Source: Chitinophaga sedimenti (GTDB lineage: Bacteria; Bacteroidota; Bacteroidia; Chitinophagales; Chitinophagaceae). Taken from it: a stretch of DNA of 64,000 nt. The notes under the pieces are model-generated. The model ran no database searches. It saw nothing but the letters and a program-made list of their open reading frames with translations, and was not told the origin of the DNA. The DNA lies in assembly GCF_023156195.1 (NCBI RefSeq), contig NZ_JAKUKA010000001.1, positions 1,116,001-1,180,000 on the forward strand. The letters run 5' to 3'. The translations under genes and the position numbers were made by a program. Positions 38,601 through 52,100 of the stretch are shown here, one piece after another. Each line of letters opens with the position of its first letter. The first letter of the stretch is position 1.

Positions 38601-41600
38601 CTCGTAAACGGCGGGGCGTACGACGTGGTGGATGCCAGCGGTGGTACAGCCAGCGATGCATATGTGTTCAGCACAACGGTAAACAGCCTGCTGTTCAGCA
38701 ATCCATCCGGCGCTTCGGCAATATCTGTCGGCTCCAACAACACGATCCGCCGCCTTGAGTTCAAAGGCAGGGGGCAATCACGGGTGATAATACCATCGAT
38801 ACACTGATTTTCGCTCCCGGAAAAACTTATACGCTAACGGCGGGTACCAATAACACCGTTACAAAAGAATGGTACGGAAGCGGTACTCCCTGTAACCTCA
38901 CAGAGATTACCAGCAGCACCGGTACCGCCACTATCACCAAAACAACCGGCGATGTGGAGTTCGACTACGTAAGGCTCCGCGGCATCATCACCGCCGCCGG
39001 TGTTACGCCTTTTAAGGCATTGGAGCATTCCGAGAACCTGGGAAACAATATGAATTGGGACATAGCCCCCTACAACGGCTCCACGCCGATTCTTGGTCTG
39101 GGCCCCGACCTGTTGCTTTGTCCGGACGCTTTCCCATATACTATTAAAACAGATGGTTTCTTCGCCTCGCCGCTTGCTTCTTTTACCTGGAATGATGGCA
39201 GCACGCTGGAAACACTGACCATCACAGATCCCGGTACGTACAGCGTAACGGTAAGTTATCCTGACGGTTGTTCGCGCACAGATAATGTGATCATCACCCG
39301 CAGCGATGTGCCGGTAGCGGCGCTTACAGGCACCACTGCTGTATGTACAGGCCGCACCACCACGCTGAGCAGCGCCACCACCGGCGGCGTATGGAGCACC
39401 AGTGATGCGGCAGTGGCTACTGTCAGCACCACGGGTGTGGTAACAGGTGTGACGCCCGGTAGCGTGACCATTACTTATACCATTACTAACAGCAACGGCT
39501 GCAGCGCAAGCCAGGATGCTACGATTACAGTAAATGCCGTGCCTGTGGTGGCCGATATCACCGGTACGCTGAGCGTATTCCAGGGCAGCACGACTGCATT
39601 GACGAGCACGACCGCAGGTGGCGTATGGAGCAGCAGCAACACCGCCATCGCCTCGGTGAGCAACACCGGCGTAGTATCGGGCGTTGCACCGGGTACCGCC
39701 ACCGTCACTTATACCGTAACGAGTCCGCAGGGCTGCGATGCCGCTAAAACCGCCATCGTAACGGTGGATGGATTTACAGCCGACAAACGGGTACTTTCCC
39801 TCACCAAAACCGCTGATGCCGCAGAACCTACTACCAATGGCAGCTTCGCGCTACGGTTACCTTCCGGCGTACTGGCGGAGGAAAACATCACGATCAATTA
39901 CACCGTAACCGGTACGGCCGGCATGGCCGATTACGCGGCACTGAGCGGTACCGCTACGATCCCGGCCGGACAAAACGGCGTTAATCTGCCGGTGACGGTT
40001 ACAGACGATGCGCTCGTGGAAATCACCGAAACCGTGATCGTGACCCTGAACAGCGCGACAGGTGTTAAATACACCTATACGCTGAGTCCGACCGATAATA
40101 ATGCCACTGTTAATATTACAGATGATGAAAACACCCCTGCAAAACGCACGCTGAGCGTCGCCAACGCGGGTAACGCTGTAGAAGGCGGCGCAGCGGGCAA
40201 ATTCCGTATCAGTCTGCCCGCCGGTGTAAATACCTCAGAAGATATCACCGTTACTTATACCATTAGCGGTACCGCCACCAATGGTACGGACTACACGACC
40301 CTGGGCGGCAGTATAGTCATCCCTGCGGGACTATCCGGCGTGGATGTGACGGTGACCACGATAAATGACCAGATCATTGAGGGTAACGAGACGGTTATAT
40401 TGACACTGACAGGCGGTACTACCGCCAGCATCGGCGCTTTCACCGGTACCGCCAGTGCTACCGTGAACATCGCGGATAATGACAATACAGCCGCTAACCG
40501 CACGCTGTTGGTATCCAATATCCAGAACGCGGCAGAGCCTTCCTCCAATGGCAGCTTTACCATCGGTCTGCCTGCCGGCGTAACCGTAACAGAAGCCATC
40601 AACGTAAACTATGCGGTAACAGGTACCGCTTTGAGTGGTGTAGACTACACTGCCCTGAGCGGCGTTGTAACAATACCGGCCGGACAAAACAGCGTGACCA
40701 TCCCGATCCTGGTGATCGATGATGCATTGGTGGAATTGACGGAAACGGTGGTTATTACCCTGCAGAACAGTTCGTCCGCTTCCTTCAACTTTACGCCGGC
40801 CACTACTGGCGGCAGCGGCACCGTGAACATTGCGGATGATGACAACATCGCAGCGAATCGTGTGATCAGCATCACGAAGAAAACAGATGCGGCTGAACCC
40901 GCTGCATCGGGCGCCTTTCATATCGGGTTACCGACCGGCATCATAGCGTCTGAAAATATTACCGTGGCCTACACGGTAAGCGGCACGGCCACACCCGGCG
41001 CCGATTATGTGGTGCTCCCCGCCACGGCAGTGATCCCGGCCGGTTCAAATGGTATTGATCTGCCCGTGAATGTGATCGACGATACTGAAATTGAAAGTAC
41101 AGAAACAGTGGGCTTATCGCTTAATAGCGCTTCCGCCGCTAATCTCACTTATACCATCAGCATCACGCAAAACGCCGCGACGGTAGATATTGCGGATGAT
41201 GATTTTGCAGGAAACAGTAATGTAGTATTGCTCACGAAAGTATCCGATGCCGTAGAAGGCGGCGTACAGGGCCAGTACCGTATTTCGCTGAAACCGGGCG
41301 TAACCAGCTCGCAGGATATCACCGTCAGCTTTAGCCTGGGCGGTTCTGCGATCAGCGGCACCGATTATACATTAACGGGACTAACCGGTGGTAATATCGT
41401 GATACCCGCCGGGGCGAACGAGGTACTGATCAATGTGAACGCAGTGGATGATGGCGTCGTGGAAGGACCGGAGGAGGTGTTGCTCACACTTATCGGTGCG
41501 GCTTCGGCCAGCTATCCCTTCGTGGTGGATCCCGCGAGCAACAGCGCTACGGTAAATGTCATCGATGCGAACGCGTCTAACAGCACACCTATCGAAGTGA

Positions 41601-44600
41601 TCGGCGGCGTTGTTAACGCATCAGAGCCTTCAACACCAGGCTCCTTTACCGTTAAACTGGCGGGTTCGGCAACTGCTGCATGGCCTGTCACTGTCGGTTA
41701 TGCATTATCTGGTACGGCAGTATCAGGACTCGATTACGAAGCGTTGGGCACGATCGTGATCCCGGCGAATACGAATAGCGTTACCGTAGCACTTAATATA
41801 CTGGACGATAAGATTATCGAGCCGGTGGAGACCGCGATATTCACCCTGTTGTCCGGCAGCGCCATCGCGGGCGCAGCACCTGCATATATCTTCCCGGCAG
41901 ATGCGACGAACAACCAGGTCACCATCAATATCGCGGATGACGACCAGGCCGCCGGCAACCGTGTACTGACCGTTGTAAAAACGACGGATGGCACCGAACC
42001 GGCTACTGGTGGCGTTTATACGGTAAGTCTGCCTGCGGGTTACACTTCATCCACACCGATCACGCTTAATTATAGCATGGTAGGTACGGCCACCCGTAAC
42101 ACAGATTACACGATCTCCGGCACTACGCTGCCTGCCAACCGCAACAGCGTGACCATCCCGGTACCGGTGATCGACGACCAGATCATTGAAGGCACAGAGG
42201 TGCTGTCTATGCGCATGGGAAACAGCACAGATGCCAACGGTTTCATTTATACCGTTGATCCTGCCACTACCGAAGTGTCCATGAATATCACAGACGACGA
42301 CACTGATCCGGCTAAACTGCAACTGGCGGTAACGAATAGCGGCAATGCGGCAGAACCTGCCACCAATGGCGAGTTCACGATCAGTCTGCCCACGGGCGTA
42401 ACAGCGGCCATCGATATTACGGTGAACTACACCGTGAGCGGTACGGCCACCCCTGGCAGCGATTACGTGGCATTGCCTGCAACGTTGACTATTCCTGCGG
42501 GACAAAACAGCATCACCGTTCCTGTAACAGTAAGCGATGATCAGCTGATAGAAAATACAGAAACCGTGATCCTGGCGATCACCGGCGGTACGGCCGGCAG
42601 CCTGAACCTGACGCCTGCAAGCGGCAGCAGCAGTGCGATCGTCAACATCACAGACGATGAAAATACAGCGGCTAATACCGTGATCGGTATTGCGGCAGGC
42701 ACAAATGCCACAGAAGGAACGGCGGACGTGAGCAGCTTTACGATCAGCCTCCCCATGAACATTCTTACACCGGAAGCCATAACAGTTACCTACACCATTG
42801 GTGGTACGGCGACTAACGGCGCCGACTATACTTTGTTAAGCGGTACTGCGGTGATTCCGGCCGGGCAGAACAGCGTGGTGGTAAGCACCCCGGCAACAGA
42901 CGACGATATCATTGAAACGGATGAATCGATCATTCTTACGCTGACAGGCGCTACCTCCAATGGTTTCAGCTGGACGATCCACCTAACTGCCAACGAAGCC
43001 ACCACGCTTATCATCGACAATGACAACACGGCCGCTAACCTGGCCCTGACCATCGTCAATGTAACTGACGCGGCAGAACCCGCCACCAATGGCATGTTCC
43101 GCCTCTCGCTGCCAACAGGTAAAACGGTAGCCGAAGATGTAACCGTGAATTATGCGGTTACCGGTACCGCAACCGCCGGCACGGATTATACCGCGCTTAC
43201 CGGTTCCGTGGTGGTCCCTGCGGGACAAAGCGGCGTAAACATTCCTGTAACCGTTATCGACGATCAGGTAGTGGAACCCGCTGAAACAGTGATCCTGACA
43301 ATCAATGGCGGAGCCAGCACCAGCTTTACTTTCACCGGTACAGGCAATGCCACCGTGAACATCGCGGACGATGAAAGCAGTGTGCCGGCTAACCTGGCGC
43401 TGACGATCAGCAACACCACCGATGCCGCGGAACCTCTTACCAATGGCAGTTTCAGCATCGACCTGCCTGCTGGTATCACGATCATGGAAGATGTGACCGT
43501 AGCGTACACAGTAACCGGTACGGCAACAGCAGGCACGGACTACACGGTACTTTCCGGTACCGCGGTAATCCCTGCCGGGCAAAGCTCGGTTAGCATTCCC
43601 GTAACAGTGATTGACGACCAACTGGTAGAACAAACAGAAACTGTGGTCGCTACCCTTAACGGGGGCAGCAGCACCAGCTTTACCTTCACCGGTACAGGCA
43701 GCGCCACGGTAAATATAACAGACGATGAAAGCGCCGGCAGCCTTACACTTGCCATCAGCAAAACAGCGGATGGTGCGGAACCTGCGACCAATGGCGGCTT
43801 TGAGATCAGCTTGCCTGCGGGCGTGATTTCTTCGGAAGACATCACCGTACATTACGCAGTGAGCGGCACCGCTACCCGCAATGCTGACTACACGGCGCTC
43901 AGCGGTACGGTTGTTATCCCTGCCGGACAAAACAGTGCCACTATTCCCGTGGATGTGCTGGATGACACGATCATTGAAGCCGTAGAAACGGTGATTGTAA
44001 CACTGAACGGAGGCAGCAGCGCCAATTTTACCTTCAGCGGTACGGGTAGCGCCACGGTAAACATTGCAGACAATGACAATACAGCGGCTAACCTGGTCCT
44101 CACGATCACCAAACTCAATGATGCTGCCGAACCTTCGACCGCGGGCCGTGTGAGCATCGCGCTGCCGGCGGGTGTTACTGCCGCGGAGAGCGTTACAGTG
44201 ACTTACAATGTTGCGGGCAACGCTTCCCCGGACGTGGATTACGCAGCCCTGTCGGGTACAGTGATCATCCCTGCCGGCGAAAACAGTGTTATGGTACCGG
44301 TATCCGTGATCGACGACCAGGTGATCGAAACAACCGAAACGGTGATCCTGGCGCTTAACGGAGGTACCAGCACCAACTTCGCTTTTACCGCTACAGGCAG
44401 CGTTACTGTAAACATTGCGGACGACGACAATGTGCCGGCCAACCTCGTGTTGAATGCCGCGGTCAATATTGCAGCGGCAGAACCGGATGTACCCGGCAGC
44501 TTTACCGTTGCATTGCCAGCGGGCATCACAGCCACCGAAGACATCACCGTGTCGTACGCGGTTGGCGGCACTGCTACTGCGGATGAAGATTACAGCAGTC

Positions 44601-46147
44601 TTACCGGCATCGCCGTGATCCCTGCGGGAAGCAACAATGTGGATGTGATGGTAAATATCCTGGACGACAAACTCATCGAAGGATCAGAAACGCTGACCCT
44701 CGAAATCACCGGTGGATTATCTACCAGCCTGGCCTTCGCGCCTGGCCCGGATAAAAAGCAGCGATGGATATTGCCGATGACGATGCCGATCCTATTAATA
44801 TGATATTGAGCATCACCAACGGCGCTCATGCGGCAGAACCCTCCACCAACGGCAGCTTTATCATCAGTCTGCCCGCAGGCACACTGTTATCGCAGGATGT
44901 AACCGTAACCTACACCGTGGCCGGCACTGCCACCGCGGGTACGGATTACACGGCCCTCTCCGGTACTGCGGTGATTCCCGCCATGGGCAATAGTGTGACC
45001 ATCCCCGTAACGGTATTGAATGATGAACTGATCGAACAATTGGAAACAGTTACCGTGACGCTGACCAACAGCAGCGCTGCGATCGGCGCCTTTACGATCG
45101 GCGCGGCAAACAGTGCTACTGTAAATATTTCAGATGATGATGCAGTTAATCTGAAACTGGGCGTAACCGCTACGCAGCCTGCTGCAGCGGAACCAGCCAC
45201 CAACGGTGGGTTTACGATCAGTATCGCCGGTGGTAAACTGACCAGCGAGGCCATTACCGTTCAATATACGATCGGTGGATCAGCTACGCCGGATGCTGAT
45301 TACCAGGCTATCAGCGGTATCATTACGATCCCTGCGGGCGCCAGCAGTGTAATCGTTCCCGTGAATGTGCTGAACGACGACGAAGTGGAAGATCCGGAAA
45401 CAGTAGTATTCACCATCACCGGTGGTACTGCCGCGAACTTCAGCTGGACACCCGATACGAACAACGAAGCTATCGTGACCATTACCAGCGACGATGCGCA
45501 TACCGGCAACCTCATGATCACCAAACAGATGGTATCGCCGGCTATCGGGCCGTACCGCCTGGGACAGGATATTACTTACCGCGTAACGGTAACCAACATC
45601 GGAACAGGCGTGTCTGCCGGTGTAACCGTAGCCGACTTCCTCGCGTCGCAACTCGGCCAGCCTGCCCGTACGGTAGCAAGCATCGGCCAGACCAGCTTCA
45701 ATGCCACGGACTTGCGTATCGACTGGACGATCGGGGATATGGCAGCCGGCGCCACCGCGCAGCTGGAAGTAACCTACAGGCTTACAGACGGGGTGCGATG
45801 GTACTCACGGCAGAAGCAGCCAGCACGAATACCGATACAGATCCTGCCGATAATAAAGCCAGCATGAATTTACTGGTGGAAGGCTCCGACCTGCTGTTCC
45901 CGAACACGTTCACACCGAACGGGGATGGCAAGAACGAACGGTTTATCATTGGTGGGCTCGACAAATACCAGGGCGCCAAACTGCAGGTGTTTAACCGCTG
46001 GGGCAGCCAGGTATACCGCTCCAACGATTACCGGAACGACTGGAACGGTTCGGGCCTCGCGGAAAGCACGTACTACTACATCCGGAAGTGAAGAAAACAG
46101 ATGGGAGTGTTAAAGCATACAAAGGATGGGTATTAATCGTACGCTAA
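35684..46147 (+). CDS. Giant Calx-beta surface adhesin with type IX secretion C-terminal domain (multiple frameshifts)
   Basis: One gene of about 10.5 kb encoding about 3,489 residues once six single-base gaps are closed (near 36972, 38170, 38771, 44752, 45791 and 46083). A signal peptide ([19 protein letters not shown]) is followed by three modules starting YWVGG.G.W.D..HW, two Ig-like repeats ([24 protein letters not shown]), sixteen Calx-beta repeats of about 110 residues (AAEP.TNG.F.ISLPAG to TVNIADDD) and a DUF11-like domain. The end is a gliding-motility C-terminal (CHU_C) domain with [16 protein letters not shown] and [12 protein letters not shown]. The last break, CATCCGGAAG, is a CCWGG site; repair extends the end to [11 protein letters not shown] and a stop at 46145-46147. 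Such proteins cross the outer membrane by the type IX system and act in adhesion or gliding. Calx-beta acidic loops suggest calcium binding. PorP/SprF and OmpA genes follow. Confidence 0.9.
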
Positions 46148-46176
46148 AATTATCTGCTGATCATAAAAGTGAAAAG

Positions 46177-47178
46177 ATGCAAACAGTAATCAGAGCAGCG
46201 GTAATCACCCTGCTGCTTATCACAGGAGGACGCGCCATGGCGCAACAGAACATACAGTTCAGCCAGTACGTTTTCAACGGCCTGAGCATCAACCCTGCGT
46301 ATGCGGGGTACAAAGAAGACCTTTACCTGAATGCCACGTATCGCCACCAGTGGGCGGGCTTTCCCGGTGCTCCACGTACGGGCGGCATATCGGTAGATGG
46401 TGTGACGCCCGGCAGCGAAGGCAGGGTAGGACTTGGTGGCCAGCTGCTGTTCGATCAGCTGGGACCGCAGCAGGTCCTGTCAGCCTATGGCTCTTATGCC
46501 TACCGCATTCCGCTGGACGCCGAAAATACAAAACGCCTCAGCTTCGGCATCGGTGCAGGTGTTACACAGTATTCCATCGACGGGTCGGCGTTACAGTACA
46601 TCGATAACGAAGATATGGCCATTACACCGGGGAAAACAAGTACCTGGGTGCCCGATGCGCGGTTCGGTGTGTACTATTCGACTTCCAGGTTTTATGCCGG
46701 CGTGTCGGTAATGGACCTGTTCTCACTGTATACCGACGCTTCGCGGTACAACTGGAAGGGGAATAATTACTCGACCATCCGTAAAACGCAGCATATGTAT
46801 CTCACTGCCGGTACCGTGTTCCCGCTGGGTGAAAACCTGCAGCTGAAACCTTCTTTTCTTATCAAGGAAGATTTTAAAGGCCCCAGCAGTGTAGATCTCA
46901 ATGCATTCCTGCTGATCGGAGAGATGTTATGGGTAGGCGGTTCTTATCGCACCAATGTGAACATCTGGCGCAAAACGGAGTTGCAGCGCAACCTGCAGCA
47001 ACAGAACGCCGCCAGCGCCATGGTGGAATTTTATGCGACCAAACAGCTGCGCATCGGTTATTCGTACGACATGAACGTGAATAAAATGGCGGCCTATGAA
47101 GATGGATCGCATGAGCTGTCACTCGGATTTTTAATCCCTTCCAGGAAGTTCACCGTGCAGAACCCGCGGTATTTTTAA
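46177..47178 (+). CDS. PorP/SprF-family outer-membrane protein
   Basis: An intact 333-residue protein counted from the ATG at 46177 (MQTVIRAAVITLLLITGGRAMAQ), which gives a clean signal peptide. The mature start QNIQFSQYVFNGLSINPAYAGYKEDLYLNA is the family signature. These beta-barrels partner with individual type IX cargo proteins, like SprF with the gliding adhesin SprB, and help secrete them or attach them to the cell surface. Its place 30 bases behind the adhesin makes that adhesin the obvious client. Confidence 0.92.
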   Translation: MQTVIRAAVITLLLITGGRAMAQQNIQFSQYVFNGLSINPAYAGYKEDLYLNATYRHQWAGFPGAPRTGGISVDGVTPGSEGRVGLGGQLLFDQLGPQQVLSAYGSYAYRIPLDAENTKRLSFGIGAGVTQYSIDGSALQYIDNEDMAITPGKTSTWVPDARFGVYYSTSRFYAGVSVMDLFSLYTDASRYNWKGNNYSTIRKTQHMYLTAGTVFPLGENLQLKPSFLIKEDFKGPSSVDLNAFLLIGEMLWVGGSYRTNVNIWRKTELQRNLQQQNAASAMVEFYATKQLRIGYSYDMNVNKMAAYEDGSHELSLGFLIPSRKFTVQNPRYF

Positions 47179-47196
47179 CCTTATTACAAACAACGT

Positions 47197-48937
47197 ATGA
47201 TACGACGTAGTTTATCGACAATATTGATGATGGCTATTGCCGGCGGCGGGTATGCACAGGAGCAGAAAAGTGTACACCAGCTGGCCGATGAAGCCTATGC
47301 AAGGGAAGAATATGCAGTAGCTGGCGCATTATACCAGCGACAGGCGCGCAAAGGTGATAAAACACCGTTGAACACGCTGCTGAAAATGGCGCACAGCTTC
47401 CGGGAAACAGGCCGTTACAACGACGCCGCGGCCGTTTATCAGCAATTGATCGCCCGGCCCGGACATCCGGCAGGCGTGTACTTCGAATATGGCGAAACGC
47501 TGCGGCAGCTGGAGCAGTACGATGCCGCGCGGCAGCAATATGTTTTATTCGCCACGGCAAATGCCGACAGCCTCCGGTTAAAAGCGATCGGGCTGCAAAG
47601 TTGCGACAGCGCAGCCGTGTGGATGAAGGCTGGTCCGGCGGTGCAACTTACTCCCATGAAAGCATTGAACACCCCGGGGTCCGACCTGGTCAGCGGCACG
47701 TTAAGTAATGGCCTGTTGTTGATGTCCAACGGTTACAGGACGCTGGTAAACGCGGAGCACCGTCCGGATAAAGACCTGCGTACCCAACACCCTTATTACA
47801 AGGTGTATACGTACCAGCAAAACACGCAGGGCAACCCGGTCATGTACCGGATGAACTGGCCGCGGAGCTGGTGGGCAAATATGACTTTCACGTCGGCCCT
47901 GTTTGCCTGAACAAAGCAGAAGATACTTTATACGCGACCCTCAACATACAGGGTAAAGACATACCTGTAACCAACCGTAAAGGCCCCGTAAATGGCGTTC
48001 GGCAGCTCCAGTGTTCCAGTCGGTTAAAATAGCAGGCAAATGGGGTAAATTGGTATTGCTGCCCGGGATTAATGTGACTGGGTATTCCTCCAGCCACGCG
48101 GTATTAAACAGCGAAGGGAGTGTGCTGTACTTCGTGTCCGATCGTCCCGGCGGCATTGGGGAAACCGACATCTGGTATACGGAAAAACAGGAAGATGGCA
48201 ATTGGGGTGGACCGGTAAATTGTGGCCGTACGATCAATACCGTAGCAGCGGAAACGTTTCCCACGATCAACGAAGATGGTTTGCTGTATTTTTCCAGCAA
48301 AGGCTTTCCCGGTTTAGGAGGATATGATATTTACCGCACGAAAGGAGAAAAGGCGCAATGGGAGATGCCGGAGAATATGAAAGCACCCATCAATTCGGGT
48401 GCCGACGAGCTCGGACTGGTGGTGGCCCGCAATGGTAAACAGGCGTATATGGCTTCCGGCCGGCCAGGTGGCGCGGGTAGCGATGACATTTACGCGTTTA
48501 CCATACAAGCGAAGGTAAATCCAGTAACGCAACCAGCGCCCCAACCCGCCGCAACTTATAACAACGCGGACGAAGCCGCCGACAAACACACCCCGGAATC
48601 GCTCAAGTTGTTCTATGATTATAAAAGCGCCAGCCTGGTGCCGGCATCAAAACAACTGCTCGACGAAGTGGCGGCTATCCTGAAACGCAGACCGGACTGG
48701 AAGCTGACGATTGCCTCCTTCGCGGATAGTCGTGGTGGCTACCAGTACAATATGGACCTGTCTGCGTTGCGTTGCCTGTCCGTTATAGACTACCTCGGCA
48801 GCAAGGGCATCGATCCCCGCCGTTTGTACTACAGCAACAAAGGCGAACTGGAACCGGTGAACAAGTGTGAAGACGGCGTATCCTGCAACGAAGAAGAACA
48901 CGCAGCCAACAGGCGTTCCGAACTGGAAGTAAAATAG
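47197..48937 (+). CDS. TPR-PD40-OmpA family protein (frameshifted)
   Basis: About 580 residues: signal peptide, TPR helices at about 25-130 (AYAREEYAVAGALYQRQARKG, GRYNDAAAVYQQLI), a PD40 propeller (VLYFVSDRPGGIGETDIWY, LLYFSSKGFPGLGGYDIY) and a C-terminal OmpA-like peptidoglycan-binding domain (DYKSASLVPASKQLLDEVA, SFADSRGGYQYNMDLSALR). It would sit in the periplasm, linking the secretion partner to the cell wall. Two breaks fall in CCWGG sites: at 47848-47849 (central base missing) and near 48011 (one G of CCAGG missing). Adhesin, PorP/SprF and this gene form the common type IX cargo operon. A perfect terminator follows. Confidence 0.9.
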
Positions 48938-48954
48938 AAAATTTCTTGATAGTT

Positions 48955-48988
48955 ATAAGCCCGCTCCCAGAGCGGGCTTATCTTGTTT
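48955..48988 (+). terminator. Rho-independent terminator
   Basis: A perfect 11-base stem ATAAGCCCGCT / AGCGGGCTTAT with loop cccag, followed by cttgttt, just after the OmpA-family gene. Confidence 0.85.
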
Positions 48989-49143
48989 GTAACCGATTGC
49001 AGAGCAAATGCGGGTTAGTGGTTTTTATGTGTCAAACAGACAGTTAAGTGCGAAAATAGTTTATCTTACGGCCGGAGAACGCACATTCGGGCAGAGAAAT
49101 CAACCGTGTATAGCCCGCAGAAACGATTGCAATTGGACACACC

Positions 49144-52100
49144 ATGAAAAGAACAGGTTTACTGATCTTCTTACTGACCCTGCATCTTGCACTGAGTGGA
49201 AATGACCGGACACCCATCGTCCGTTATCTCGACATTACCCATGGTCTGTCTAATAATGTAATCACCGCCATCTTCCAGGACCACCATGGTTTTTTATGGT
49301 TTGGTACCTACGACGGACTGAATAAGTACGACGGGTATTCGTTTACGGTGTACCGGAATGTAATAGAAGATACCAACTCCATCGGCGACAGCCGGTATCT
49401 GCGATCAGCGAAGACAGAGAGTATAATATGTGGATCGGCACAAGGGCCGGACTTACGGTATATAATCCTTTACAGGGGCGGTTCTATCACTGCCGTTATA
49501 AACAGCCGGATGGTACGGTGGCGGCTATCGGTGGTGGTGCGCGGGGAATCATTCCGAAGGGCAGGAAGATATTTGTGGGTACCGGCAGGGGGCTGCTGTT
49601 GTTCACCGGTCCCGGCCGGGTGGGCGACGTGGTGAAAGTGAAAGGCGGGGCCTCCACTTATTCGGTCAGCTCTATTGCTTACGATTCCGCCCGCAACGAG
49701 CTGTGGGCGCTGGCCGACGACAACCTGTATAAATATGACGAGCATAGTAATGAACTGGTGTTTGTAGCGGAAGCGGTAAAAAGGCTAACTGCATTGCGCT
49801 GGGTGGTGGCGATATCATCTGGGTGGGTGCCGAAAATGGGCTTTATAGTTTCAGTAAAAGCAATCGTACATTTTCTGCCAACCGGGCTGCCCAGCCTTTG
49901 TGGGTAACTGCCATTGTACATGATGCGGAAAATAATTTGTGGGTAAGTACCGAAGGACTTGGCGTGTGGATGATGCCGCGCGACAGCCAGCAGATCCACC
50001 CGTTCCGCGCAGCGGGCGCTGGTATTAATAGTAACGCGATCGCCACTATTTATGTAGACAAGGAAGACAGGAAGTGGGTAGGTACGCTCCGCGGTGGCAT
50101 CAACATCGTGGAGAACAGCCGCAACCCGTTCCGGAAGATCAGCTTCCTGTAAATGGCCCGGAAGACCTGGCCGCGAATTTCATTCTTTCTTTTAGTGAGG
50201 ACACGAATGAAAACGTGTGGATAGGTACCGATGGCGGCGGTATCTGGTATTGGGACCGGCGCAGTAATCAATACACCCGTTACACGAAAGAAACAAGTGC
50301 ATTGAGCAGCAATTTCGTGACCAATATTACAAAGGATCACGAGGATAATTTGTGGATCGCTACCTGGTTTGGCGGGGTAAACCGGCTGGCAAAGGGCGCC
50401 CGTTCGTTTAGGCAGTACCGTTGTTACAACCCGGCCCTGGCGCGCTATGAAAACAATATCTGGTTTATCCGCGAAGATCGCAACAACGGCTGTGGGCAAG
50501 CGCTACCAACAATGGTTGCCTGTACCTGTACGACCGCGCGGCCGACCAGTTTGAACTCTTTGATGCCGCGCTCACCAACCTGCAGGACATGACCGAAGAT
50601 GCCCAGGGACACCTCTGGGCAGGCAGCTATTCTTCTATTATCCGTATCGATCCTGTTGGTAAAAAACACCAGCAGTTCCCGGTAGGCTACCCGGTACGGA
50701 GCATCCGCGATGCCGGTAATGGCCAGCTCTGGGTAGGTACCGGTGGCGGCGGCTTGTTGTTGTTCGATGTAGCCACAGGTACTTTCAAAAGATTCACTAC
50801 TAATGACGGACTGCTGAATAATACGGTACTGCGCATCCTGGAAGATAAAAAGGGAGAATTGTGGATCAGCACTTTCGCGGGTTTATCACGCTTTAATCCC
50901 TTCACCGGTACCTTTAAGAATTTTACCCAGGCTGATGGCCTGCAGAGCAACCAGTTTAGCTTCAATGCCGCACTGGCGCTGCGGTCCGGTGAGTTTATGT
51001 TCGGCGGACTAAAAGGCTTCAACATTTTTAAGCCGGACGATATTGAGAATGCGCAACGCGAACCCGCTGTGCTGCTGACCGGCTTACGCATCAACAACCA
51101 GCCTGCCCATCGTAATGACAAGTATATCCGCGGGGTCATGGACGGCACTATCCGCTCCATTACCATTCCTGCCAGCGAAGCTAACCTGACCATCGATTTT
51201 ACGGCGATTGCTTTTAATGATGCGGATAAGTTAAGATATGCCGTATACCTGGAAGGCTGGGACAGAAGCTGGAGCACCGGTGCCAGCAGTCGCAACGCGG
51301 TGTATTCCCGCCTCAGCGCCGGCAACTACAAATTGCATGTACGCACTACGAAAAGTGATGGTACCTGGGGCGCAGATACGGTATTGCTTACGGTTCGTGT
51401 GTTGCCGCCATGGTACGCTACCTGGTGGGCGTACTTGTTATATGGCGTGGCATTGTTTGCCGCCGGTTTTGTATACCTGCGTTACAGCAAACGCCAGCAA
51501 CAGATGAAGTTTGAACTGCGGCTGGCCAACCTGGAGAAACTACAGGAGAAGCAGATGACGGAGAATAAGCTGTCGTTTTTTACCCACGTATCCCATGAAT
51601 TCCGGACGCCGCTTACGCTGATCATCAACCCGCTGAAAGACCTGCTGGCTGATGAGGAAGTGCGCCCTGCGCATGCCACGCTGACATTGATACAGCGCAA
51701 CGCGAAACGCCTGCTCAGTCTTGTAGACCAGCTGCTGTTATTCAGAAAGGTGGAGTCGGTAGACCAGCAACTGCGTTGGGAAAAGCTGGATCTTGGAGAA
51801 ATTTGTAACGATGTGTATTTAAGTTTCCTGCAACTCGCCACCTCGAAGAATGTAGCGCTTATTTATACCAGGCCCGAAGAAGCCACCTGTTTTTATGGCG
51901 ACCGGGAGAAAATTGAAATTATATTGTTCAACCTCGTCTCCAACGCGCTCAAATACACGCAGGCAGGAGAGGTGAACATCACGATACACCGGGAGGAAGA
52001 ACGGTTCGAGGTATGGGTGAAAGATACCGGCGCCGGGATTGCCCCGGACGTGGCGGCGCACCTGTTCGAATCTTTTTACCGCGGGGCGGATAAAACACAG

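Noticed and set aside
42983-43930. 315-residue minus-strand open frame in the adhesin
   Set aside because: Arises from the regular Calx-beta repeat codons; no independent protein signature.
39778-45500. Repeat array as CRISPR
   Set aside because: The repeats are long, diverged and in frame, coding for Calx-beta domains; no short identical repeats with unique spacers exist in the window.
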